Origin: Mariannaea sp. PMI_226
Taxonomy: Eukaryota > Ascomycota > Sordariomycetes > Hypocreales > Nectriaceae
Assembly: GCA_024336345.1 (NCBI GenBank)
Contig: JANFOG010000006.1
Location: forward strand, 2,724,433-2,788,432
DNA: 64,000 nt
Reading direction: 5' to 3'
Part shown: piece by piece, positions 33,960 to 46,088 of the stretch
Position numbering within the stretch: position 1 is the first letter of the stretch
Layout of the letters: every line of letters begins with the position of its first letter
Position numbers and translations under genes: made by a program
The notes under the pieces: model-generated
The model's database searches: none
Told to the model about the DNA's origin: nothing
Seen by the model: the letters and a program-made list of their open reading frames with translations, nothing else

Positions 33960-36900
33960 CGGCTTCAAAAGGAGGGGTCGGGTACATATGTCAACAGGAC
34001 TCCGGCTTCAGGGCTCAAGGTATAAAAAGCCAAGGAGTGATGATGTGACGATTCGAATGCAAGAAAATATGAAGTTCGCCAGAATAGGTACAATACCATA
34101 GTGGTGGAGTGGGAATGAAAGACGTGAACGGTGTAGAGCAGGGCATAATTGAAATATTCGCGACGGAGAGGACCAGTTGAGCATCCGCGAGAGAAGGAAC
34201 GTGGAATATGGTTTATTGAAGCTGATTAGTGACTGATTTAGAGCAAATTTGTCTCAAAAGAAACCAACGAAATATACCTAACTATAACGAAACAATTTAT
34301 CAGACCTCGGGACTACAGGGGACGCGGAAATTGATCTTCCGCGGGTCGCCGTGATAACTAATTACAAGGAAGAAATGAGGCCTGGAGGCCGGTGTAGATG
34401 GCTTTCTAGGTCTCGTCACTGTTCCCCCCAAGCTTTATAACCTGTAGCATTTTCCTAGGGACAGCTATCCGACGGCTCGCCCCCGTGCAGAAATGCATCC
34501 TTGATGTGATAGTAAACCAGTAAACTTCTTTGAGAGGTCCAAGGTGCATTGATCTCTGACATTGGACCACAACAGCTATGCTAGATAGAACCCCTTCTAG
34601 TGGTAGGGGTTTTCGTTTTCATGATCTGTGCTGATATACGTCGGCTCGGCATCTCCATATGGACTAAAGGCATGTGATCCTCCCCACATCAACACTGGTG
34701 TGATTAGGCGCTTCGCCGATACGACAATGACTCTGTTTACGACATACCATTATTGCCAATGACAGCTTTGTCAAGAGAAGTAGCCCATTCAGCAGATCCC
34801 TTGAGACGGCAAGAGCGAGGTTTGGGAAGGGGTCACATGTACCACACAAATTCTGGCGTGTTGCAATGGAAAATCGCTTCAATAGCAAGACAATAAGACG
34901 AAGCTATAAGCATTAAAGTAGCATCCTATTACTTTCCTCGCTGCAGAATATCAGACGTGTTCGCGGTAGGATCCTCTCTGTATGAACTCGCGACTGGTTC
35001 GCCGCCGTTTGAGGGCGAGGATAATACTACAATTGGATCAACCTTTATAACACACATTCCCCTCTATCGACTATCCACCGATAGAGAGTGCTACAATAGT
35101 CTACTAGGAAGCCAATATACTTCTGCATAAGAAATATTATCATGTCTCCTTTCTATTAGCACAACGTACTTTCTAATCATAACTGGGTGGTGCTGCATCT
35201 GTGCGGAGACATTCAGTTAGAGTGCACTACAAAAGAGGATGTTAGATAAATACCTGCTATGTTTTCTTTTCATGCTTGTGTCCAGGCCGCGGTCCCTTCT
35301 TCCGGCTTGAGCCAGTCATAATTAGTTGATATTGTCAAAATCCCGGAAGATGTTTATCTTCACAAGGTTTGGATTCGTATTTAATCTAACTGTAATTACA
35401 CTTCCTTAGTCCGCGGACCTGCCACTCCATTCTGCCGTAATTACAAACTCGTCGCATATCTTTATCATGAAAGTTTATACCCCCTAGGTGTGCTACAGAA
35501 AATTGGGTACTTTTAAGGTCAAAGTAAAGAAATTAGGAATGATTTTATACCTTATCTTCAGACTTAGGTCTCGTTGCTGTTCACAAGCCCTGCTGGAGTA
35601 TATATTACCCTATAGATCAGGCAGGTAGTGTTAGAATAGACCAGGGACCTAGCTAATAAAGAGGTCAAACGAAGAGCTTGTGGGTTTGCGGTTGAAGCCA
35701 ACTTTTTCCCTATTCTGGCGAACTCCAATAACATTGAGCTAACCTATTAAAGAAGCCATTAACGGCATATGATGATAAAAGAGGTAGATAAGTAAACATT
35801 AATCTGGTAAATTAAAAGGGAGTAATAAGAATACAGCTGCAATATACATCAATTTGAGACATACTTTTTTACTCAACACCCTTAAGTACACGGATTACAA
35901 GAGTACCGTAGTCCCTAGTAGGTAGACGAATCATATTTTATTGAACCCCTTCCTGGTAAGGTCAAAAAGCCTACTCAGCCACTAGGATGCGCGCGCCTCA
36001 GCGACTCGGTGGAGAGCGGTGAGCAATAAGGTACTCTACTTTTGCGACAGTTGTAAGAGCATAGCATTCCTCTAACACTGACGATAATCTATCGTTTTCT
36101 CCCCCTTCGTATCATCTTAAAGGTGACAAGTGAGAGGTGCTCGAGCTCGTGAGTTTATGGAGTACTCGCCAGGAACCCCATTGCCGCACTCAGTATTATT
36201 GTTTGGAACTGCCCTCACAGATAAGTAATATACATAGGGGCGACATTCCGTGTAAACCCATTATAATAATTTGTCGAACCTAGCCCGCACATTCGGCAAC
36301 CTAGCATATTACAATGTGGCAGAAGTTATCATTAATCATGTTTACAGTGGGACATAGATTCCGACATGGCTACTCTTTGCTTTCTCAAAGGTTCCATTAT
36401 GGCTTCAGGGCATATATGTCTCTTTAGCAATGTAATTACCATCTTAGTATCAAAAATCTTCGGGGTCATGTTGATCAAATAGTTCAGACACATTTATTGT
36501 CCACATAACGCTTGGATAAAATGTATAATAAAGTAGTATAGTATTGATCTCGCCACATCAAAGCGTCCTGGCGTCACCCGCAATAACTTCCAACCTCCAA
36601 AATATGGAAGCTATAATATCTGTTAGTTCATTAAATTTATTGATAGAGCATGATATGTCCTTGTCTTACCTTTGGTGCTTGAGGTAAGCTGGAAAGCGAG
36701 ATTGCCTAGATTGCCGTTCAACTTTAATATTACCAAATGAAGTATAAATAAAAAATATGGCCGGAGGGGCGGATTCGTAGCCAAAAAGATGACGGATGAT
36801 TTTTCTCTGAAAAATCTATGTATAGAAGCTTGGCGATAGCTGGGCATGAAGCATTAATCAATCAATCCGTTTTCTGTCAACTTCAATCTGGTATTTACCC

Positions 36901-38280
36901 ATTGGACGGTTCAGTTCGCGAAATGGATCAATTGGTAGCTGATGGAGCTACTTGGCTCTGGCGGCTGGCGGCACGGCCCGTTGTATCCAGGGCAGAGCGT
37001 GCCGCAGTGCCGAGATAATGGTATACGGGATAGCCTGGGGTCTGGATAAAGGTAGCATAGATAGTTTGAAATAATGAGACGTAAAGAGCTTGAGAGCGGA
37101 TATAAGCTTTTTTGGATGCCCCAGAGAGGCCTTCGGCATCTAGGTAAGATAAATAGGAAACTCTCCGGCTTGTGTAGATAGAAAAATCAAGTATTGGTTA
37201 TTTTGTTGACCCAATCATCGATCTGTTAGCTTAGTTGTGTATGAATTGTATAATATATCTTTGTATAGAAAAGATTTGTGTTGAACCGCCTAGGGCCAAT
37301 TTTCACTCTGTTCTTCGACACTCGCCTTGGTATCAAAATCCAGCACTGCCTACCCCTAATATTTCGCGCTATGTTGGCGGGAAGACAAGCAGAAGCTTAT
37401 AACCACGCTCTGCAGGAAACGGTGAAAGTTGGGTTCCCGCGCATGAGAATTTAGCAGAATATACTATCCATAATGCACATGGCGTATTTCTCTGGGTTAA
37501 AGTTGTAGTCGTATTTGCTGCCGAGGGAGATGGATTTCCTCTATGGACAGATTTATGCTGTGATATAGGCGTAAATTCTTCGCCTGATCGAAATCTCTTC
37601 GTTGAAGACCCTTTCTTGCCATAAACCTCGAAGATATTATCACAAATGCGTTGCCGCTAGCTAATTTGGCTACTATATGATGCCCAACTAATAGTCCCTT
37701 GTTGTTGCACAATGAAGCTATTGATAAGAGCAACTTCCAGCAAGAAAGATCAAGCTATATATCTCCAAGCTCTCTTCGTTACACGATAGTCAAGGCAGTG
37801 ATAGGCTCGAAGCTGGTCATGTGTATCAACACTAACCATTTCAGCGTTGTATATACCTGTGAAGGACGGGACCCAGACCTCAAGCACGGGATTATCACCA
37901 AAATAACGATATATTGGCCGTTGCTCGTGGGTGTGTTGTTGACGGCCGCCTCCAGACCTATTGTTCGAACTCGTCGCCTGTGTACACAGTCGAAAGCATA
38001 AGCACAAGGGCATTATCCTTCCACGCGATTGGATTAGACTAGTAGCTAAGACGGCATATTTATAAGGGAATTACAGACAAGACCTATCTAAAAGTCTACA
38101 GACCAAATTGTCAGCTGTAGGAATAGCCCGCGAAGCACCCCAGTCCCAGCCCAACTTGCCCTCGTGGTCAGCTTTCTTCCAGCGGGGTAGGTCCTTGAAG
38201 ATACCACTATCCGTACAGATTCTGTGCTACCATAGCCTGACGAAATGAGAATATCACGATCCTAGCTATATGACCCGGGT
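33960..38280. other. Long gene-poor stretch
   Basis: In 4.3 kb of mixed composition I find only short frames with no motif, for example - strand pieces at 37497-37733 and 37750-38013 that do not join convincingly. A 7-bp-stem hairpin (cgcggaa..ttccgcg) is near 34322-34345. AT content is moderate, so this is not a classic RIP block. It may hold decayed genes or an old solo LTR that I cannot identify. Confidence 0.5.
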
Positions 38281-38290
38281 GAAATCGCAA

Positions 38291-40143
38291 CTACGTCGCT
38301 GCCGCAGTCAACTTTGATACGAGCTTGTCTCCTAGCGTGTTCAGCGAGCTCGCGGTTGTAATGTCCAGCGTAGTCAGCTCCGCGCCCAACTCCGACCTGA
38401 TCCAGTTGCGCAGCTCAACAGCTGCCAACGATTCTAGACCCAATGCCATCAACGGCTTTGCTCGCTCGATCTCCGTCTCTAGTCGTAGGATCTTCGTTAG
38501 TTGCGTCGCAACTACCTCCACGCCTACCTTGACGAGTGCCGCCCTGTCAGAGCCCAACTTGTGCAGGGTGTGAAAGGCGCGAACCGCCTGGTTTTTTGAG
38601 CCGCCGTCTTCGTCTGCCCCGGCGCTCGCGCTCTGGAAGAGATAGCCGAAACGAGCATTGCGAGTTAGCTCCGAGTCATCAGGCAGCGGGAAACTGATAC
38701 CCGTGATGAGCTGCGCGTGGCTGCTCGCGTTGATGGGGGCCATCTTGCTGCCCTGGCTCATAATGGAGTAGCTCAATATCTTACGCAGCGTGCCCTCGGT
38801 GATGGGCGTCCACTGCCGACTATCGAAGCGGGCTTCGAAGCCCTCTTGCTCGGCGACGTAGCCCACGTCTTGGATTAGACCGAGGTCGACCGAGTTGGCC
38901 CGGAGGCCGAGCGAGTGCCGGTAGTTGGCAAAGGCGTCGAGGAAAGTATTTCCCGACGAGTAGTTGGCCTGGCCCTTGTTGCCAACAATACCGGAAATAC
39001 TCGAGAGCAGTGTGAAGAAGTCGAGAGGTTCTTGTTGTTCTTGTGAGACCCGATGGAGGTTCCAGGTGCCGTGGAGCTTAGCATGAATGGCCGTGTGGTA
39101 GTCATAGACTGTCATGGTCTCATAAGGTTTATCCTGGGAAATATTTAGCAGCTGAGAGAGGAGCCAATCCGCCATATACTCACACTGCACACCATGGCTC
39201 CTTGAATAATGCTAGCGATTCTCGGAGACGCTCTATTGAAGATTCCCCGCAGGAACTCAACCTCGGCGACGTCGCCCTTGGCCTCTATAATCTCGCACCC
39301 GTACGCGAGACAGTTTGCCACCGTCTTCTGTGAACCTGCGTCACTTGTCCCGCTTCTGCTGACGACGATAATGTGACTGGCCACGTGTCGCGCCATATAG
39401 ATGGCGAGGGATTCGCACAGGCTCTTCGAACCGCCGACAAGGAGATACGAAACATCGGATCGGAGGCTCAGCTTACGCGTGGCTGGTCTAATGGGAATTT
39501 GCACGTCCTTCTTTTCTTCATCGGAGATGACGACCTTGCCGATGTGACGGTCGCTGCGGATGTATGCCACGCCGCGGGGACAGCATCGAACCCAAATGTG
39601 GTAATGGGGTAGATGGGCTTAATGTGGCCGCCATTGACTAGGATAAAAATGTCATCTAGAAGTCTAATTAGGCAAGGTAAGAGGTCAGCACATTCGTGCC
39701 TGCTTTCACTTCAAGGAGTGGGACGAACTTGGCGATCAACGGATCTCGGATATCTTGGGTGTAGGAGAAGTCCATCGCCCTGAACGATGCGTTGCGATCA
39801 AAGCGCTCCATGGACAACGTGGTACGGTCGACAATGTCTTCTTTCCGATCTCAACCATGGTGCCGCCATCGGCGACGATTCGCCATGAGGCATCAAGCAA
39901 GTCGCCGGTAAAGGAGTTGATAATGACGTCGATTCCCCTTCCGATGGTCGCGGATAGAATGTCCTTGGCGAACTGCGTGTTGCGCGAAGAAAACATGCGG
40001 CTTCTGGGGATGCCGTAATTGTCCTCGAGGAACTGGCGCTTTCTTCCGTGCCGACGGTGACGTAAATCTGAAATGTTTGACATCATGTTGCTCTTCAACG
40101 GCAATTTCAAGCAATATCTTATAAAGGTCGGCACCAGCAGATT
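38291..40143 (-). pseudogene. Truncated highly reducing polyketide synthase: ER-KR-ACP tail
   Basis: Only the C-terminal modules of an iterative HR-PKS are present; KS, AT, DH and methyltransferase are missing. ER text (I-Y-V-T-V-G-T; Y-G-I-P-R-S-R-M-F-S-S-R; D-V-I-I-N-S-F-T-G-D-L-L-D; G-G-T-M-V-E-I-G-K) begins near 40100. It shows frameshifts near 40050, near 39830 and again near 39580, with a doubtful intron near 39680. KR begins with Y-L-L-V-G-G (39450) and has S-S-I-S-G and A-N-Y-S-S-G-N active-site text. A normal intron is 39134-39183 (GTGAGT..CCCAG). The ACP has L-G-L-E-S-L, whose Ser would carry phosphopantetheine. The last exon (39133-38291, 281 codons) is fully open. The remnant is non-functional as a synthase and cannot be assigned a product. 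Confidence 0.88.
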
Positions 40144-40176
40144 CTACGTGGGACAGTCAGAGGGCTCTCAACTTAG

Positions 40177-40746
40177 ATAAACCACCCATTCTTCGGCGAC
40201 GGCGTTGTATTAGGAATTCTAGTTGGATCGGCCCTAGGTACGGTCAGCCTCGCATCAACTGATGATTGGGCACGTTTCGGGAAGTCTCTAGGAGTTAGTA
40301 TCATCGGCAGAGCGGCGGCACGAGGCGGCGCTGCAGCAGGTGGAGCACTGATAGGTATGCGCTGTGGACCACTTGGCATACTTGTCGGTGCCGGTTTTGG
40401 TAGCCTTTTAGGAGGCTTTCTCGGCCGGCGGGTGGCATTGGAGATTCCCGGGCTAGGCGGTATGACCAAACACGAAGTTGAAACAATGTATACGACCATC
40501 AAAGAGCAATTCTCCAGGGCGGGTGTGGAGCCGGATCCGTCACTATCGCCGAAGCAAGTGGTTGTCCAGATGCTCGAGAATAGTAATAAGGGCGACGGCT
40601 TACCATTTCAGGTGCGAATGACGGCCTCTCACGCCGCAGGCCTTGCAGAACTCCGCGATGCGCTGGTCGCTATGCAGGATACCTCACCAGAGCGGTTTAG
40701 CGAGTTTCTTAACACACTACGCGACACTAACAGAGAAGCACCCTAA
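40177..40746 (+). CDS. Glycine-zipper protein exon, function unknown
   Basis: A continuous + strand frame of 189 codons runs from 40177, after an acceptor-like acttag at 40171-40176, to the stop at 40746. The first Met is at 40357, so either translation starts there (129 residues) or an upstream exon is missing. The N-terminal half has two Gly/Ala-rich segments with GxxxG spacing (V-V-L-G-I-L-V-G-S-A-L-G; A-A-A-G-G-A-L-I-G; G-I-L-V-G-A-G-F-G-S-L-L-G-G-F-L-G), typical of packed membrane helices. The C-terminal half is soluble and helical (K-H-E-V-E-T-M-Y-T-T-I-K; F-L-N-T-L-R-D-T). I recognise no named family. It starts 33 bp from the broken 5' edge of the PKS fragment and diverges from it, so the same rearrangement may have removed its 5' exon. 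Confidence 0.5.
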   Translation: MNHPFFGDGVVLGILVGSALGTVSLASTDDWARFGKSLGVSIIGRAAARGGAAAGGALIGMRCGPLGILVGAGFGSLLGGFLGRRVALEIPGLGGMTKHEVETMYTTIKEQFSRAGVEPDPSLSPKQVVVQMLENSNKGDGLPFQVRMTASHAAGLAELRDALVAMQDTSPERFSEFLNTLRDTNREAP

Positions 40747-41024
40747 GGGGGTGGAATAAGATTTGGATCTATGAAGACGTACTGTTAATCATGTCTTAGA
40801 TCAGAATGTGAGCAGAGCTTATCAGATTTGACGCCTTTGTGAAGTTGTTGACGTCGATGCGGCCTGGTTGATTCTCGGAACTGGGTAAACTTGTACCAAA
40901 ACTCGTCCAGAGTGCCATGTGTGGATATGCTGTAATTCGCGCCGCCAATTCGAATATCCGTGTGTTTCAATCATTTATTTTAGTTTGTTAGAGAGGAAGC
41001 TAATGTAATTACATTGTAACTGTA

Positions 41025-41145
41025 CAGCAAGGTGCGCATCACTCAATTCAACCCACTAACTGCCTCAATTGCGTTGAGTTGACCTAGTCAACGATGTTTT
41101 CACGTGGAGTTGATCAATTGGGGGTCAAATTGAGTTGAATGTCCA
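41025..41145. repeat. Candidate hAT end with TTGAGTTGA-type subterminal motifs
   Basis: Text starting cagcaaggtgcgcat at 41025 is followed by several inverted or direct words of the ttgagttga/tcaattcaac type (near 41045, 41067, 41104 and 41128). hAT elements start CAGNG/TAGNG-like and carry such subterminal motifs, and the transposase C-terminus lies about 70 bp inside. No opposite end or 8-bp duplication was found. Confidence 0.3.
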
Positions 41146-41212
41146 CCAGTTGACGTCTTACACACAGTCCGCGTATATATCTTCTGCCTCCTCACTTCAG
41201 GCATTTCGTCCT

Positions 41213-41709
41213 CTAGTTTCCTATCCACATCATTTGATTCCTTTCATCATTAATACTCTCTTGAACTGTACCCTCATCAACAGCACTCTCCTCAACAGGA
41301 AGAAGCAAAACGTCCAGGTCGTCGATCACTCCGGCCCGTAACCACGATCGAAGCACTTAAGACATCCCTGTAATATCAGCATCGAGCCGACTTCGCAGTG
41401 CTATCACCATTCGTTCTTCCGCTGCAAACAATCTTTCACAATCTGCTGACATTGGCTGAATCATAAGGAAATCAAGCGCCATCGCGACAGGCGCGGATAT
41501 CGTCGTCTGCGCTCATGCCAATACGTTATTGGGGTCTCTGACATCGCTGTCACTGTCCTCCCTTGATGACTGCCATAGTTCCAATTCGTCCACAACCTCA
41601 TCAACATGGTCGGACGATGAAACCTCCTCTTCCACCGCTCTGCATCCAGAGACTGGTCGGTGCGTTCGCAGTACGCCTAAAAAGGGTTGTAGTACTTCCG
41701 CTGTCGCTT
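41213..41709 (-). pseudogene. hAT transposase C-terminal dimerisation region, remnant
   Basis: The - strand reads D-E-L-E-L-W-Q-S-S-R-E, then Y-W-H-E-R-R-R-R-Y-P-R-L-S-R, M-A-L-D-F-L-M-I-Q-P-M-S-A-D-C-E-R-L-F and L-R-S-R-L-D-A-D-I. This is the dimerisation domain ending hAT (Ac/Restless-type) transposases. The order is normal, but two frame changes occur near 41500-41530 and a TAA stands where Gln is expected (near 41365). Text continues as V-L-R-S-W-L-R-A-G-V to a TAG at 41213. The DDE core and zinc-BED domain were not found upstream, so it is a truncated relic. Confidence 0.7.
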
Positions 41710-42950
41710 AGCAATCGGTTCATGGACCACGGGGCTTCGTGCTACCTGCAGGTGACGATATTCCGTCTCCCACACTTCTCAAACCATTTGCTTCGCCTTT
41801 ATCATCCATTTCACCAACGCGGGTCTTTGTAGAATGGGTACCAAACAAGCAGGTTCATAATTTAATTCCGGGGAAACGATTCAAAGCACTAAGATATGTC
41901 GTGGGACATTTTTTGCGTGCCCAGTCATCTGCTCGCTGGCGGGTGGTCTTAGGTTTGGCCTTTCTCCCAACACAATCGGGCTTCTTGGCCAAAGTTCAAC
42001 GGGATAACCCAGATCAGAATAGGATTATTATAATTACTGTTGGACCACTACAATCTATAAATCATAATATTTTGAAACTTGTGTCGATCCATTCTAGTGG
42101 TAATAATGTTTAAATGAGAAATAAAAAAGTCCAGCAATAGAGGGTTTTCTTTTTAATAAGGACAATGAGGAGCTTATGTCATCATACAATGGCTTCCTTC
42201 CCTTGGGCTGATTTCCAATAGCGGCCTCAGTCATCACAACGCATTACGGAAGGAATATGTCCATTAATACTATAAGTTGACTATTCGAACCGTTGCATTC
42301 ATCACTCCTTTCACTCATGAAGCGAGCGAATCTAATACTAAAAAAAAGAACATGGGGAGTTTGGTTAGGTATCGGTACGTGCCAACCCCGTCGTGCAATA
42401 GTACTGTTGTTTTGACGTTAGATGGGCTGCTAGAAGTGTTTACATCTGTATTAGGTGCGGGCTGTGAAGGGCTGGGCCTCCTGTACAGATTATGTCGCAA
42501 CGAAAAGGGAGCCTGAATTAATCCATCAAAACAGAAGGGAAAGAGGAGGGAAACAGGGTCCAATGTACTCTGTACTCAACACGCTACCCACGGCCACTTT
42601 AGCTACAGTAGCCTCCAGGCCTTATCTATCCGCCGCATCCTGTATGTATTGAGGGTCACATAGGTACGGAACAACGGATACAACCGTGGAGGGATAAATC
42701 GCCAAGTGAATCAAGGATTACACGCGCTTGCCGCCGGATTTCCATAGCGAGCATAGTGCTACAGCTAAACCTCTTTCGTAAAGGGGGCCGGTTAACGTTG
42801 AGCAGGGGGTGTCAGTTGGCTCGTGGAGTGCGGAGCAGTTGCTCCAGCTTGGCTCCGCAAAAGTGCGTGTCCCAGACTTGACCATATCAAGTTCTAGACG
42901 ATCGACATTCAACCTAAAGTCTAAAACACAGAGTAGACAGGATTTCATGA
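41710..42950. other. Intergenic region, no recognisable gene
   Basis: Short frames on both strands show no motif or codon pattern. The first part may be further hAT debris; the remainder is the 5' flank of the Zn2Cys6 gene. Confidence 0.5.
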
Positions 42951-45892
42951 TTGGGTTCCGGGGCCGCTACAACTTCGCCCGCAAGAATGACAGATTATCC
43001 CCAGACGTTGGGCCTCAGCGACATTGCCGATTTACCTGATGACCTGGCCCGCGCGGCCTCTCCCGACTCCACCTACTCTAGAGCATCATCCTATGGCAGC
43101 GTTGATAGCGGCGTATCGCATCCGCCGAGGACGCGAAGCAAACGAAAAAAAAAGGTCATTATCACATGGGGTGAATTTACCAGCCAGTGTTATGATCAAC
43201 AGCCGTTATCCACAGTGTCAGGCACACTTGAGGACCCTACAAACTGGCAGTCACAATCGCAGCAGCAGCAGCAGCAGCAGCAGCAACACTATCCCCATGA
43301 ACACGGAACTAACACGGATAATTTCCCTAGAGTCTACTTGCCACCAAAGCAGAGGCTCGCACGAGAACTCAAGGTGAGGGTTGGCCAATGTTTGCAGTGT
43401 GGTTTCGTGGCGCTGACGATATGCCTAGGCTTGCCGCACTTGTCGACAACGGAAGGTGAAATGCGACAGGACAAAGCCTTGTAAGAGGTGCAGAGACGAG
43501 GGTTTGGAATGCAAATACAATGATCCTGTCTCAATACTGTAAGCTTCTAAACCCTCCATTGTGCGCTTTCAATCTGACCAAAAACGTCAAAACCAGCCTC
43601 GGCAAGGCTCAGGCAGACATGCTGGACGGGCTCAATGCGGTCCATAATACTTTGGCCACTATTGTGAACCAAATTAGCAACTTTGACGAGCGCTTGTCTA
43701 AAATTGAGGCAGTATTGCCAAAGTCAGTGGCTTTGGAAGAGCTGAAACCCAAGCCGGTGGCGGACGAGGAGTACAAGCGCCATATCAATCACGCAACTGC
43801 TGCTACTTGTCTATTCCTACAGTGGCCACCTATCTGTGAGCTAACAAAGCGTTATTTCGAAAAAGAGGAAGTCCAAAACTTTGCGGAATATCCAATCAGT
43901 GTTGAACATAACAGGGGTGCGTTATTGGTACATGGACGTGGCGAGGACAGCTGCGTGCCCAGAGGTATCGAAGAGCACGCTGAATATGTGAACCCTGATA
44001 TGGCCGGGGTTGACCTTGACTTCTCTGAATCCAAGATGTGGGCATATGTGGAGAGTTTTAAACGCAATATTCTCAATACGCATCCCATAATCCAACCCGC
44101 GATGCTTAATGACTGGGTAAGATATTTCCTCGATACACTCCCCTCTTCGCGGAACCACTCGACCGAGCCGCAGAATTCCAAGCCCGAATTTGCCCCTGTG
44201 GATGCCTCACAAACCCCAAGGTCAAAAAGACCGACTGGCTTGAAGAGAAAGCGATCGCAGGGATCAGACGGGTCTGAGCCACCTACACCCGAACTAACAC
44301 GATCTGGTCATCCAGACCGATCAATCCATAGTGCTCTGGTCCTCACTGTCCTTGCTCTTGGAAAGGTCTGCCTCCATTGGTCCAACATCCCACAAGCCAG
44401 CCATGTGAACCCAAATGAAGGAATCCTACCATCACCTGGTTCTGGCTCTCCACTGGAACCGTCGACTCCCTCGCACTCTTTGGGGCTGCCATCTCCAAGG
44501 GAGGGACTAGGTGGAATCAACTACCGACGTTCTTCTATCCACGGGTTTGGAAATCCGCCTTCAAGATCAAAACCGTCTAAAAATTATCACTTGATACCGG
44601 GGTTGGAGTACTTCGCATTCGCTACCGACATACTTGGCAGCCTCACCGGCGGATACAATAACATCAAGATTGTCTACGCCCTGCTTTTTGCTGGTTTGTA
44701 CCACGGTCAATTGGGAAGGCCAATGGAAAATTTCGCGTTTAATCAAGGGGCTAGCCACAAGTTGCAGGTTATCATGAGGCCGTAAGAACCCTCGCCCGAT
44801 TGTGAGCCTCAACGCATTATTAACTCTTGGTTCAGAAGCTTGAATCAACTCCGGAGAATTAAACGAAGCGGTCAGGCCATCCAAGACACCAGGTACAACC
44901 AGCTAGCACTGACATTCTGGACGTGCCTGCAACTTGAAAGGTAAATCCCTGATCACCAGGCTATGGTTGTCACATAGGTAATGACCAAACTAGTGATCTC
45001 ATCGCCGAGCTTCAGCTTCCTCCCTCAGGTCTCCACGCTTACGAGGACGAAATGCCCCAACCCAATATGAGTCTTCTAGAGGGTCATGATCAACGGATTT
45101 TGGAAAGCTATCTTGGGCACCTGTATCTTCGAACTCATCTCAACAGGATTCGCAGGGCGTTGTATATTCCCGAGGATGCGAACATTGGCACTGCCAAGGA
45201 CTTGTTCAGAAACGTCGATTTGGTCGCCAGTGCTGTTTCGGGGATACACTTGGCGATCCCAAGTTTCGCATTCAAGGAAGACGACCCCCCTGCGGAAGAT
45301 CTCCTTTCTGCAATATTTCGGGCGAAGTACTGGGGCGCTCAAGTGGTCGCGTACCGACCTGTCATCCGACAGGTTCTCCAGTTCTCGCACTCATCGCAGG
45401 ACCACCCGACTAGTCCCAGCTTTTCCACAGCGAGCTCATTTCGACAAGACGTTATCGCTCCCGCGGTCGATGCTAACGCGAGATCGCAGAACGAGATTGA
45501 GGTCGAGATGGTCGAATTGGCCAAGAGAGGGGTCAAGGCTCTGATCGAGAGTACTCGAGCCTTACATCACATTGACGATAAGCAGGCAACCATTACCAAT
45601 GTGTTCAGCACGGCACACGGGTAAGTTGATTACTATGGAAACTGTCATTATAGCATATCAGTAATAACGCTCGCCTAGTCAATGGGGAAATATGTTGGTT
45701 CTGTCAGCCGCCTTTAGGGATCCAGTGCTGCATCACTACATTGATCGGGACCTCCTGCGCACTCTATTCACCAAGACTATCGCCTTCCTTCGGCAGTCAG
45801 CGACAGCCACCAGTTCGCTCAGGATCGACATGCACGTTCTCAAAGGCATCGAGAATGACCTCTTCAACAGTGCTGGAAAGCCAACGCTATGA
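42951..45892 (+). CDS. Zn2Cys6 transcription factor
   Basis: This is a nuclear DNA-binding regulator. Exons are 42951-43373, 43429-43538, 43597-44781, 44836-44940, 44994-45620 and 45679-45892. The five introns (53-58 nt) have good GT..AG ends and every junction keeps frame, giving 887 residues, normal for the family. A basic stretch R-T-R-S-K-R-K-K-K is a likely nuclear signal, and a poly-Gln run precedes the zinc cluster. Exon 2 encodes the binuclear cluster C143-x2-C146-x6-C153-x5-C159-x2-C162-x6-C169. Exon 3 starts with a helical linker, probably dimerising ([11 protein letters not shown]), and the C-terminal half is the fungal-specific regulatory region ([17 protein letters not shown]). 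A second ATG at 42987 is an equally possible start. It converges on the NLR gene with 196 bp between stops. Targets are unknown. Confidence 0.92.
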
Positions 45893-46048
45893 AACTAGGC
45901 GTTATAGAGTTTTTTTTTTTTACACGAAATGATATCCTGCCATAGTCAAACTTTCGATAATCCCGGTGATACTCATTATCTCCAAGCATCCCCAAGACCC
46001 GTTGCATGCGAGCGCCCTATCAGTATTCCCTGCTAGTAGTGATTTTTC

Positions 46049-46080
46049 AAAAAAAAAAAAAAAAAAAAAAAAAAGGGGGG
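46049..46080. repeat. A26-G6 homopolymer tract between convergent genes
   Basis: 26 A residues (46049-46074) are followed directly by six G and then CCC, in the short gap between the stop of the Zn2Cys6 gene (45892) and the stop of the NLR gene (46089). Length may be affected by sequencing. Confidence 0.8.
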
Positions 46081-46088
46081 CCCTCTAT

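Noticed and set aside
34322..34345. Hairpin cgcggaa..ttccgcg
   Set aside because: A single 7-bp stem with no T-run, repeat copies or gene end nearby, so no function can be claimed.
39373..40018. + strand frames of about 80 codons over the PKS
   Set aside because: They are antisense to ER/KR sequence and do not connect to the glycine-zipper ORF.
42277..42652. Overlapping short ORFs before the Zn2Cys6 gene
   Set aside because: No protein motif, and both strands are equally open; treated as intergenic.
43258..43285. (CAG)n run as a possible unstable repeat
   Set aside because: It encodes a poly-Gln stretch in frame in the Zn2Cys6 protein, common in such regulators.
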